A stretch of DNA of 13,175 nucleotides from Bacteroidales bacterium (GCA_031254735.1 JAIRTU010000129.1:1-13175); one strand, 5' to 3'. Shown: positions 6,289-12,840, counted from the first letter of the stretch. The notes: a model not told the origin generated them from the sequence alone. Translations and numbers: made by a program.

Positions 6289-8391
6289 ATGAAGAAAATT
6301 TTATTTTTTATTCTTGCAGAAATTGGGTTATTGTCGGGAGTGCAAGCCCAAGCATATTGGAACGATTATACAGGCATAGAATCGGAAGGGACAATGCCGC
6401 AAGCCTTGCAGGACGTTTTTACAAAAAAAACAAATACTCCCGAAGACAGTTATTTAAAAGCCTTGTGCGAGGGCGGAAAAATAGTCTATGGTTCATCTTT
6501 GAATAAATATTTAGACGTTATCATGGATAATCTGTTGGCAGACAATCAGCAGTTGCGCAACCGGATTTCGGTATTTGTGGTAAAATCGCCCGCTGTGAAT
6601 GCCTACGCAATGAATCAGGGATTTATCTTTGTCAATGTCGGTTTGCTTGCACAAATCACCAACGAGGCAGAGCTTGCCTTTGTGTTGGCTCACGAGATTG
6701 TCCACATTGCTGAACAACACAGCGTTATGCCGCCCAAAACGTTCAATCTGAATACGTATCTTCGGTATCACAACCGTTCCAGAGAGCAGGAAAACGAAGC
6801 CGACCGTTATGCGCTTCAACGTTATTTTGCCGCATCGAAATACAGTTATAAAGCAATGGAAACGGCTTTTGATGTGCTGCAATACGGCTATCTTCCTTTT
6901 GATGAAATTCCTTTTAAACGTGGGGCGGTAGAAACCGATTTTTATACGTTTGACAATGGTTATTTTTTGGAAAATGTAAACACTATCCGCAGTCGGGAAG
7001 ATTATATCGACACCCTCAGCACGCACCCCAATATTCTCAAACGCCGCAATGCCGCTCAAACGATCATTGCCTCCAAAGACGATCAGGGAAGAAGTGCTTT
7101 TGTGCAGAGCGAAGATTTGTTTAAAGAAATACAGACCATTGCGCGGCTGGAATGTATTCATCAATATCTTACGCGACACGATTACGGAAATGCCTATTAC
7201 AATGCCTACGTTTTGTCTGCAACCATGCCGGAAAGCAGATATTTGCAAAATGCGATGGCTGTTGCGATTTACGGATTGAGCAAACACCGACAGGAAGCAG
7301 GTTTGAGAGAGGTTTTGCCAAAATCGAACAATATTGAAGGCGAAAAACAGCGAGTATATTATTTTTTTGAAAAACTGACCAAACAGGAATTTAATGCACT
7401 TGCCATACGTTTGTTGTGGAATGCTCACAAGCAAGATCCCGACAATCGGTATCTCTTGTCGATGTGCGAAGATGCAGTAAAAGATTTGTTGATAAAAAAC
7501 AAATTCAAGTTGAGCGATTTTTCGGATTATGCTCTTGGGGCAGAAATTACGGAAGACACGGCAACAACCGTCGATGAGGCAAATTCGCAGACAGATCAAA
7601 ACAAATATTCGCGTATCAAAACCACATCGACAACAAAAGTAAAACCCGATCAAAAGTTCAAAACAATAAATTATATGTTGGTGGATTTAAAGCAAGAGAG
7701 TGATTTTATTGCTTTTGTGGGGCAAGTCCAAAACAAAGCCGAAGATGACGAAGTATTGCATACGCTTCAATCGGCAGACGGATTTAATCTGAAAAACAAC
7801 AGCATATTGCTGCTGAATCCCTCGTATCGGTTTGTCGCAAACAAACCCTCGACAGCTGTCAAAAAGACGTTGGCAGGAGAAAAAAGATTGTTGAAAAATT
7901 TGGACAGAAGCATTAAAATTTTAGACATTCCCGCACAAAAAATATCTGCAAGTTCGTTGACGGATTTCAATACGGATCAGTACAATCAATATTGCAAAAT
8001 TATGGATTGGCTCGAAGATGTTTATTCGTTCACAGGCAATATGGTATTTTATCACAGTCGGGCAATGGAGTCGGTGGCAAGTGATTACAATTGCAAATAC
8101 GCCATGCTGACGTCAACGGTGGTGCATCGCGGAAAATTTTTCACCTATGGAAAAATTCAGGATCTTGTCTTGTCGGTGAGTTTTTGTCCGGTAATATCGC
8201 CTGCTTTTTTGGCGGCGTTTCTTCTCCCCGCCAAAACGTCGGAAACAGGCTGTGCTTTTGTGGAAATAAATACAGGAAAAGTTGTTTATTCAAGGTCGCA
8301 GACCATGCGTAACATTTCTTCACACGATGCTTTTGTCAACGCATTTATCTACGATTGTCTGCATGCAGTAAAGAAAGGAGGAAAAAAGTAA
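6289..8391 (+). CDS. Secreted M48-family metalloprotease with a large C-terminal extension
   Basis: A 700-residue protein. Residues 1-20 are a signal peptide (cleavage near VQAQA). The peptidase domain covers about 55-275. It has the zinc motif HEIVH at 135-139 with catalytic Glu136, and the downstream ENEAD at 168-172, where Glu168 is the expected third zinc ligand and Asp172 the conserved Asp. NAYAMNQGFIFVNVGLL at 104-120 is the usual M48 strand before the helix. There are no membrane spans as in HtpX, so it resembles the periplasmic BepA/LoiP class that handles outer-membrane proteins. Residues about 285-430 look helical and TPR-like; 460-700 is a domain I cannot name, with DLKQESDF near 465 and FVEINTGKVVYSRSQT near 660. 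The stop overlaps the next start (TAATG), tying it to the beta-barrel gene. Confidence 0.88.
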   Translation: MKKILFFILAEIGLLSGVQAQAYWNDYTGIESEGTMPQALQDVFTKKTNTPEDSYLKALCEGGKIVYGSSLNKYLDVIMDNLLADNQQLRNRISVFVVKSPAVNAYAMNQGFIFVNVGLLAQITNEAELAFVLAHEIVHIAEQHSVMPPKTFNLNTYLRYHNRSREQENEADRYALQRYFAASKYSYKAMETAFDVLQYGYLPFDEIPFKRGAVETDFYTFDNGYFLENVNTIRSREDYIDTLSTHPNILKRRNAAQTIIASKDDQGRSAFVQSEDLFKEIQTIARLECIHQYLTRHDYGNAYYNAYVLSATMPESRYLQNAMAVAIYGLSKHRQEAGLREVLPKSNNIEGEKQRVYYFFEKLTKQEFNALAIRLLWNAHKQDPDNRYLLSMCEDAVKDLLIKNKFKLSDFSDYALGAEITEDTATTVDEANSQTDQNKYSRIKTTSTTKVKPDQKFKTINYMLVDLKQESDFIAFVGQVQNKAEDDEVLHTLQSADGFNLKNNSILLLNPSYRFVANKPSTAVKKTLAGEKRLLKNLDRSIKILDIPAQKISASSLTDFNTDQYNQYCKIMDWLEDVYSFTGNMVFYHSRAMESVASDYNCKYAMLTSTVVHRGKFFTYGKIQDLVLSVSFCPVISPAFLAAFLLPAKTSETGCAFVEINTGKVVYSRSQTMRNISSHDAFVNAFIYDCLHAVKKGGKK
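8376..8381 (+). promoter_or_regulatory. Strong Shine-Dalgarno deciding the start of the barrel gene
   Basis: AGGAGG lies 9 bases before the ATG at 8391. It favours that start over the in-frame upstream ATG at 8355, which would add 12 basic residues ahead of the signal peptide. Confidence 0.75.
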
Positions 8392-9101
8392 TGAAAAAGA
8401 AAGGATTATTATTGGGATTGTGGCTGTTGTGTGCGATTTTGTCTTCGCAGGCACAGGGATATATGGGAAAACGGTTTATTTTCAACATGGGTGCTTCACT
8501 TTCTCCTGCGTGGATACAACCGACGGCTATTTTTGGCGAATACGAAAATTCTGCACCATGGTATGCGTTCAATTATACGCTGTCGCCCAATGTTGAATGT
8601 ATCGTATGGAAATTGGGAACGGCAGGAATATGTTATCATTTTTTCAAAACAAAATATTATGCCTACTATGTCTATCGCAGCGAAAACTCTTTTTTGGACT
8701 TTGACGTGAAAGAAAAAATAGAAGATTTAAACGTGCAGGGCTTGGGCATTTATTATAAACAATATTTTTCTTCCCGTTCAAGAGCGCCTATGGGGACATT
8801 TTTGAAGTTTCAAATAGATGATTTCTTCTTTAAATATCCCGACGGAGATAATTATCAATCTTTATCTACCGGAACGCTTTTGGCTCTCAAATTTGAGTAT
8901 GGACATGATTTTCTGTTTTTCAACAGGTTGCGATTTTCAACAGGTCTCTCGCTTGGAACTACTTTCGGAGGTTACAAAGAATTATTTTTTCCTGAGCTTT
9001 TCTTCAAAACGGAGGCTTCCGTTTTAGGCGACGCCAAAGCACGTATACTCGGACATTATTGGCTTGGTTTTACGGTGGGTATCGGTTTTTTGGCTTTTTA
9101 A
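8391..9101 (+). CDS. Hypothetical outer-membrane beta-barrel protein
   Basis: A 236-residue protein. The start at 8391 gives a clean signal peptide (MKKKGLLLGLWLLCAILSSQAQ, cleavage near 21-23). The mature protein is made of alternating aromatic and polar stretches (FIFNMGASLSP, ECIVWKLGTAGICYHF, RLRFSTGLSLGTTFGG) and ends in WLGFTVGIGFLAF with a terminal Phe, the usual beta-barrel end recognised by the BAM machinery. About 8-10 strands seem possible. I do not recognise the family. Its start overlaps the stop of the M48 protease by one base, so the two are almost certainly co-translated; the protease may process or quality-control it, or both may act in one envelope process. Confidence 0.75.
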   Translation: MKKKGLLLGLWLLCAILSSQAQGYMGKRFIFNMGASLSPAWIQPTAIFGEYENSAPWYAFNYTLSPNVECIVWKLGTAGICYHFFKTKYYAYYVYRSENSFLDFDVKEKIEDLNVQGLGIYYKQYFSSRSRAPMGTFLKFQIDDFFFKYPDGDNYQSLSTGTLLALKFEYGHDFLFFNRLRFSTGLSLGTTFGGYKELFFPELFFKTEASVLGDAKARILGHYWLGFTVGIGFLAF

Positions 9102-9242
9102 ACGAAACAAAACAAACGGTTTATTCACAGAAAATCACTGCTCTGCGGTTTTGATGATCTATATCTTCTCTGCTTGAATGCAGGATTATACTATTTTTAT
9201 TTTCCTGTCGTTTAATCTATTTTAAAAAATGATTTTATTCTA

Positions 9243-9959
9243 ATGAGGAAATTCGTTTTACAGATAGCGATTATAATATGTATGTTGATTGTCTTGCCGC
9301 AGGAAGGACATGCTCAACGAAATGCCCCCAATCTCCCTAATTACGACAGAAAAATTGTTCATTTCGGTTTTTCTATCGGACTTAACCACGCCAATTTCAC
9401 CATAAAGCCCGAATCGAATATCAACAGATACGATTCTTTGATGAGCGTAACTCCAAGCGGAATGGCAGGCTTTGACGTTGGAATTGTGGCGAATTTGCAC
9501 TTGGGAAATTATTTCGATCTGCGTTTTGTTCCGGCATTGTCTCTCATTGACAGATCGTTAAATTACGAAATGCGATACAACGGAAAAACCACAAAAGAAA
9601 CACAAAATATAGAATCGGTCAATCTGAACTTTCCTTTACTGCTGAAATTCAAATCTTCCCGCATGGGGAATACTCGTTTTTTTGTTGTCGGCGGGGCGCA
9701 GTATACCGTTGACCTTGCCAGCCGATCGAAAAAACGAACAAGCGGCGATGATATACATATTAAATTATACGTTAGCGATTTGCAGACGCAAGTAGGCGTC
9801 GGAATGGATTTTTATTTGGAGTTTTTCAAATTTTCGATAGAAGCCAAAATGTCGTATGGCATGCTCAACTTTTTGAAGAAAGAAAACAATATGTACACCA
9901 ACAGTATCCATTATCTCCACTCCAAAACCTTTCATATCAGCTTCCTCTTTGAAGGGTAA
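9243..9959 (+). CDS. porT: PorT family protein, type IX secretion system
   Basis: A 238-residue outer-membrane beta-barrel. The signal peptide ends near GHAQ (residues 22-25), followed by NLPNYDRKIVHFGFSIGLN, which I recognise from PorT. More family features follow: GFDVGIVANLHLGNYFDLRF near 77-96, the stretch FPLLLKFKSSRMGNTRFFVVGG near 130-151, the DLAS motif, and GVGMDFYLEFFKFSIEAK near 184-201, in PorT order. In Porphyromonas gingivalis PorT is needed for the type IX system that exports proteins carrying a C-terminal sorting domain. Length is normal. It lies 141 bases after the barrel gene in the same direction; no promoter box was seen in that gap, so read-through is possible. Recognition is from memory of the family, not a search. 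Confidence 0.85.
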   Translation: MRKFVLQIAIIICMLIVLPQEGHAQRNAPNLPNYDRKIVHFGFSIGLNHANFTIKPESNINRYDSLMSVTPSGMAGFDVGIVANLHLGNYFDLRFVPALSLIDRSLNYEMRYNGKTTKETQNIESVNLNFPLLLKFKSSRMGNTRFFVVGGAQYTVDLASRSKKRTSGDDIHIKLYVSDLQTQVGVGMDFYLEFFKFSIEAKMSYGMLNFLKKENNMYTNSIHYLHSKTFHISFLFEG

Positions 9960-9973
9960 TGTTTTCAAGGCGT

Positions 9974-10007
9974 GATTGGGAGGGAAGAGTTTGTATTGTT
10001 GTTAGTC
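9974..10007 (+). repeat. Direct repeat R, left copy
   Basis: It runs from GATTGGGAGGGAAG to GTTAGTC and matches 12395-12428 at 29 of 34 positions in the same orientation. A further shared TATTTTCC lies just beyond each copy. It starts 15 bases after the porT stop and marks the left side of the accessory region. Confidence 0.65.
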
Positions 10008-10043
10008 TTTGCTTTTGTATTTTCCCTTGCATAGCACCCTGTT

Positions 10044-10076
10044 GAGTGGTTGTTCGGAAATTCCGAACAACCACTC
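10044..10076 (+). repeat. Perfect 33-base palindrome P1
   Basis: The arm GAGTGGTTGTTCGGAA (10044-10059) is followed by one A and then its exact reverse complement (10061-10076), a 16-base-pair dyad. The central 19 bases recur in P2 in inverted orientation. It could act as a terminator for porT and/or the opposing rhuM fragment, although no U tract follows on either strand. Confidence 0.8.
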
Positions 10077-10091
10077 CTCGCCTCTCTCTCT

Positions 10092-10328
10092 TCAAAAAAA
10101 TTGAACTGTTCGGAATTTCCGAACAGTTGATTCCTTTATCAACTCACCTTCTTCAAAAATATGTTTAATATGTTCACTGATGTTCGATTTGGACGATTGA
10201 AACAATTCTACCATATCGGCTTGTGTCAACCAAACTGTTTCATCTTCCAAACGTACCTGTATCTTAACCATTCCGTCTTCGGATTGATACAACAGAATTT
10301 CGCCTTTGTTTTGTATTGGTAATGTCAT
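10092..10328 (-). pseudogene. rhuM-family gene fragment, N-terminal part only
   Basis: The 78-residue reading frame matches only the start of RhuM-type proteins, which are usually about 300 residues or more. Residues 10-67 (EILLYQSEDGMVKIQVRLED, TVWLTQADMVELFQSSKSNI, then IFEEGELIKESTVRKFRT) are the conserved N-terminal domain with a helix-turn-helix-like segment around WLTQADMVELF. After FRTVQ the frame ends in FF and a stop, exactly behind palindrome P2. In the family the next block is a short linker and the YNLD...VGYRV motif; neither is present. RhuM function is poorly known; members often sit in pathogenicity or defence islands. The start at 10328 is 3 bases after the stop of the preceding small gene. 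Probably non-functional. Confidence 0.8.
10104..10128 (-). repeat. Perfect 25-base palindrome P2 at the rhuM break
   Basis: The arm AACTGTTCGGAA (10104-10115), one T, then the exact complement arm (10117-10128). It is part of the codons for TVRKFRTV in the rhuM fragment. It shares TGTTCGGAA-N-TTCCGAACA with P1, 56 bases away. Confidence 0.8.
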
Positions 10329-10331
10329 AAT

Positions 10332-10561
10332 TTACAATTCTTCCTTATAATAAACCTTATAATATTTTCCTTTTTTGTCTGTGTATATGGGGTTTAAGTT
10401 TTGGTTTTTATCCCAAACACCATTTCCCGTACCCTCTGCTATCACATAACCATCACATAAGATTTTTTTGTTTGTTAAATAATCGTCAAATAAAAAATAG
10501 TTGATACCCAACATGTTGTATATATCATCTTGCTTTTCCATCAAATAAGCGTCAAATAAAA
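10332..10561 (-). CDS. Small unknown gene or gene remnant ending NPIYTDKKGKYY
   Basis: From the ATG at 10541 this is a 69-residue frame; the frame stays open upstream to about 10561 but has no other ATG there. It reads MEKQDDIYNMLGINYFLFDDYL, then DGYVIAEGTGNGVWDKNQN and a C-terminal tail NLNPIYTDKKGKYYKVYYKEEL. I do not know this family. Two observations suggest decay or rearrangement: the segment FLFDDYL recurs upstream as FLFDAYL, and a 20-base part of its coding DNA recurs at the AlbA_2 stop codon. The same tail, NPNPIYTDEKGKYY, is encoded again at 12427-12500. It lies between the AlbA_2 gene and the rhuM fragment on the same strand, 3 bases from the latter. Confidence 0.45.
10359..10395 (-). 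repeat. 37-base direct repeat T, left copy
   Basis: It matches 12433-12469 at 36 of 37 positions. On the minus strand it encodes NPIYTDKKGKYY in the small gene ending at 10332. Confidence 0.85.
10441..10460 (+). repeat. 20-base exact repeat, copy 1
   Basis: The sequence ATCACATAACCATCACATAA is identical to 10571-10590 and is itself two ATCACATAA units around CC. Both copies are followed by GATTTTT, with one extra A in copy 2. Confidence 0.8.
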
Positions 10562-10570
10562 ATGGATTTT

Positions 10571-10590
10571 ATCACATAACCATCACATAA
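10571..10590 (+). repeat. 20-base exact repeat, copy 2
   Basis: It is identical to 10441-10460, 130 bases away. With its GATTTTT extension it reaches the stop codon of the AlbA_2 gene at 10597. Confidence 0.8.
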
Positions 10591-10596
10591 AGATTT

Positions 10597-12042
10597 TTAC
10601 GCCCAAAACGGTAAATAACTTGCATATTTTTTTGAGGTATTTTCCGGGTCTTCGTCTTTTATCAATCTTTCTTCTAATGTATCACGAATTATTCTGGAAG
10701 CAATAGAATAATTGTGATTTTCAATATCGAACCTGTCTCGCAAAGTTTGATTAGTCATTTTTTCATTAGATACATATTTCAAACAGGCGTGTTGATAACA
10801 AGCATATACTTTTTCTTTTTTCGTTAAACCGTTGATCGGCTTATAACTGTACATGGTTACCCTTGTGCGATTTTCGGAAACTATCACACTGATTGGCGGT
10901 AATTGATAGAGTTCGTTCTGAAAAATAACTTTGTCCATTCCACTGCCCTTTTCTTCGCAAAATCCCATACGGCGCATAATATCAGCCAGTTTATCGTTAC
11001 GAGAAAGATAAGCGTCAATAAATCTGTCGGGCGAAACCAACGGAATACCTGCATTTGAAATTTCTATCCTGTCGGTAAAAATTTCTATCATCGGAAATCC
11101 CTTTTCCGTAAGGTCTTGGTGGATTAACGCATTGGCAATTAACTCACGAATAGCAATTTCAGGGTACATTGTTGTTTGTTTTCGTAATGCTTTCCCTATT
11201 TCCTCGTTGGCAGGCAATTGAGAATTTACCCAATCAATCAGCCCTATAAAACCAACAGCGTATCCTTTTGTGCCGATTTGTTCGCGAACAGTTTCTACCT
11301 TGTTTTTACCTTTGTATATAATTACTCTTACCGCTTTACGTTCAAGGTTTTCAAAGTCGCGAAGGTTTTTGGCAAAAAGTACAGCGCCAAGTTTTGTTAC
11401 CGCATAAATTTTTGATTTCAAAATTAAACCTTCTTCCAAAAATTTGTCAATCACACCCTGTTGAACACTTGGATAGGGCAATTTCATTAAATCAAAATAG
11501 GTTTCGGTACTTAACAAATTAATAACTTCCTGTGCCGAAAGGTTATCTTTTGCAATTTCTTTTTCAAACGGAACACTTTGTTTTTTCCAAATTTTCGCTT
11601 GTTTTTCCGGAAAATCGTTTATTCTGCGAGTTATACTTCCCACTCGAATATATGCTTGATTTAAAAACTCAACCGGTTGGTTTTTTGTTGCAGGAATTTC
11701 ATAAAGCGAAATATGGCGGGTCGCATCATAATCAAATTCATAAACAGTAAAATCAATGCGTGGATTAAGTCGAGAGGCAAGCCAATGTTCCAAATTTTCA
11801 CTGCCTTTTTTCTGCGATTTTGCCTTAAACGAAGTGCCGACAACACGGTGCGTACTATCTTCTACCCCAAAGACAAGATAGCCATACTGTTGCCCCTGAA
11901 TGCACGCCCCGTTCGACAACGCAGAAATTCGCTCGCCTATCTCTTCGGCGGAATGAAAGTTGTGTTTAAACTCCAAACATTCGCTTTCATGAGATATTTT
12001 CACCAAATTATCAAGCAATTTTTTTAAGTTTTTATCTTCCAT
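10597..12042 (-). CDS. AlbA_2/HATPase_c_4 regulator (Schlafen-type, putative ATP-dependent)
   Basis: A 481-residue protein from the ATG at 12042; an in-frame ATG at 12048 would add two residues. The frame stays open further upstream, but a promoter box at 12060-12067 and typical N-termini of the family support the short start. Residues about 16-145 are the AlbA_2 (Schlafen AAA_4) domain: HESECLEFKHN at 18-28, RISALSNGACIQGQQYGYLVFGVED at 38-62, and the AYIRVGSITRR strand at 130-140. Residues about 290-400 resemble the HATPase_c_4 region, with RELIANALIHQD at 299-310 (N-box-like), EISNAG at 327-332 and GSGMD at 366-370. Residues 405-470 look like a winged helix. Such proteins are often called transcriptional regulators or putative DNA helicases and are common in mobile and defence islands; the precise role is unproven. 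It appears intact, unlike its neighbours. Confidence 0.9.
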   Translation of the reverse strand: MEDKNLKKLLDNLVKISHESECLEFKHNFHSAEEIGERISALSNGACIQGQQYGYLVFGVEDSTHRVVGTSFKAKSQKKGSENLEHWLASRLNPRIDFTVYEFDYDATRHISLYEIPATKNQPVEFLNQAYIRVGSITRRINDFPEKQAKIWKKQSVPFEKEIAKDNLSAQEVINLLSTETYFDLMKLPYPSVQQGVIDKFLEEGLILKSKIYAVTKLGAVLFAKNLRDFENLERKAVRVIIYKGKNKVETVREQIGTKGYAVGFIGLIDWVNSQLPANEEIGKALRKQTTMYPEIAIRELIANALIHQDLTEKGFPMIEIFTDRIEISNAGIPLVSPDRFIDAYLSRNDKLADIMRRMGFCEEKGSGMDKVIFQNELYQLPPISVIVSENRTRVTMYSYKPINGLTKKEKVYACYQHACLKYVSNEKMTNQTLRDRFDIENHNYSIASRIIRDTLEERLIKDEDPENTSKKYASYLPFWA

Positions 12043-12059
12043 CTGCATTATTCTATTTG

Positions 12060-12067
12060 CAAAGTTA
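12060..12067 (-). promoter_or_regulatory. -7 promoter box for the AlbA_2 gene
   Basis: The minus strand reads TAACTTTG, matching TAnnTTTG, 17 bases before the ATG at 12042. This implies a very short leader and argues against a start further upstream. Confidence 0.5.
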
Positions 12068-12110
12068 TTCTTTATTTTTTCCACCTTTTGTACGCTTGGC
12101 TTGATTGTAC

Positions 12111-12242
12111 CTAACCACAAACCAAGAATATGGCATAGATTGCAAACACAGGCAATGGTTGTCTGGCAATTCTCATCAAGTTTCTCGACAAGCCATGTCT
12201 GTTTGACGTCTTTTCGTTGATAACTTCTTTAATTTGATTCAT
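12111..12242 (-). pseudogene. Frameshifted XRE-type helix-turn-helix remnant
   Basis: From the ATG at 12242 the minus strand begins MNQIKEVINEK, a very common opening of small Bacteroidota XRE/Cro-C1 regulators. The frame then runs into nonsense, but the -1/+2 frame continues with DVKQTWLVEKLDE, the expected KGIKQTWLAEKL-like first helices. Back in the first frame RQPLPVFAIYAIFLV resembles the later NRRQPxLxVLYxIAxIL helix. The stretch between is about ten residues too short. The simplest reading is a regulator broken by two frameshifts and a small deletion. It lies directly upstream of the AlbA_2 gene and has its own promoter box; in the intact state it may have controlled that gene. The assignment rests on pattern similarity only. 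Confidence 0.5.
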
Positions 12243-12271
12243 AAATTATCCTTATGGTTAATATCCACCTG

Positions 12272-12279
12272 CAAAGATA
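12272..12279 (-). promoter_or_regulatory. -7 promoter box for the XRE remnant
   Basis: The minus strand reads TATCTTTG, matching TAnnTTTG, 29 bases before the ATG at 12242. No TTG lies at standard -33 spacing. Confidence 0.45.
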
Positions 12280-12394
12280 GGATTTTTTTCAAAACGTTAG
12301 TAGAAGTCATACACTTTATATTTTGTGAATATTTATTATCAACAACCAACGCGGAATTACAAATTACAGCTTTTGAAAGATACTGTTTAAGGAA

Positions 12395-12428
12395 GATTTG
12401 GAGGGGAGAGTTTATGTTGTCGTTAGTC
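12395..12428 (+). repeat. Direct repeat R, right copy
   Basis: It runs from GATTTGGAGGGGAG to GTTAGTC and matches 9974-10007 at 29 of 34 positions. The two copies bracket the rhuM fragment, the small gene, the AlbA_2 gene and the XRE remnant. Confidence 0.65.
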
Positions 12429-12510
12429 ATTGATAATATTTTCCTTTTTCGTCTGTGTATATGGGGTTTGGGTTTTAATCATTAAAATTGCCTGTATCAT
12501 TTACCCCTTG
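12427..12510 (-). pseudogene. Decayed copy of the NPIYTD tail gene
   Basis: In one minus-strand frame I read QGVNDTGNFND, an in-frame TAA, then NPNPIYTDEKGKYYQ and a stop at 12427. This parallels EGTGNGVWDKNQNLNPIYTDKKGKYY in the gene ending at 10332, so it is a second, broken copy of that gene's 3' end. It lacks the rest of the gene. Confidence 0.6.
12433..12469 (-). repeat. 37-base direct repeat T, right copy
   Basis: 36 of 37 positions match 10359-10395. On the minus strand it encodes NPIYTDEKGKYY. Confidence 0.85.
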
Positions 12511-12536
12511 AAAAAGATTTACCGGATTTCAGCATT

Positions 12537-12824
12537 TCACAAAGCGATATTCTCCGAACTAACGGCTTTCAATATTTCCGATAGCCTTTTTATGTCATAC
12601 GATATTGCTTCGTCTTTTTTCAACAATCGTTCTAATTCGATTATGTCATCAGATAATTGTCCAACAGTCAAATTTTCAGGTTCTTGATATGGATTATATA
12701 ATTCATCATCAGATATACACCAATAATAATCTTTTGAAATTTCCATATCCGAGCCAACTTTCTCTTTCAGTTTTGAAAGTAATTGAATGGCAATTTCCTG
12801 CAGATTATCAATCTTAATAATCAT
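12537..12824 (-). CDS. Small acidic conserved-looking protein, possible immunity-type protein
   Basis: A 95-residue, acidic, probably cytoplasmic protein without signal or membrane span. Its layout, MIIKIDNLQEIAIQLLSKL, then a DYYWCISDDELYNPYQEPENLTVGQLSDDI core at about 33-62 and a C-terminal ISYDIKRLSEILKAV helix, matches a type of small bacterial hypothetical protein I have seen in many phyla, but I cannot give it a family number. Small acidic orphans of this kind often act as immunity proteins or antitoxins; that is inference. A good Shine-Dalgarno (AGGAG, 12834-12838 on the minus strand) supports the start. Just upstream on the same strand ends a 56-codon open frame that could be the tail of a lost partner. 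Confidence 0.65.
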   Translation of the reverse strand: MIIKIDNLQEIAIQLLSKLKEKVGSDMEISKDYYWCISDDELYNPYQEPENLTVGQLSDDIIELERLLKKDEAISYDIKRLSEILKAVSSENIAL

Positions 12825-12840
12825 ATCATTATTCTCCTGT

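Larger units (their letters stand above)
12243..12536. other. Intergenic region with repeat copies and remnants
   Basis: This 294-base stretch contains the promoter box at 12272-12279, direct repeat R (right copy), repeat T (right copy) and the decayed tail gene. A 63-codon minus-strand frame (12239-12430) begins inside repeat R and overlaps the XRE start; I see no ribosome site or domain and do not call it a gene. Confidence 0.5.

Noticed and set aside
6511..7653. Minus-strand open frame of 380 codons
   Set aside because: It lies wholly antisense to the M48 protease, whose HEIVH and ENEAD motifs prove the coding strand. The antisense translation is Cys/Phe/Ile-rich without a domain.
8355..8390. 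Earlier ATG for the beta-barrel gene
   Set aside because: It would add 12 mostly basic residues before a clean signal peptide. The AGGAGG lies at the right distance from the ATG at 8391.
10441..10590. CRISPR-like array
   Set aside because: Only two copies of a 20-base repeat 130 bases apart, with coding-type similarity around them and no regular spacers or cas genes.
12043..12120. Longer N-terminus of the AlbA_2 protein
   Set aside because: It would need a TTG start inside the XRE remnant and would place the TAACTTTG promoter box inside the gene. Family members start close to the ESxxLEFK segment.
12239..12430. 63-codon minus-strand frame starting MTNDNINSPLQ
   Set aside because: It starts inside repeat R and overlaps the XRE start and promoter box; no ribosome site or recognisable pattern.
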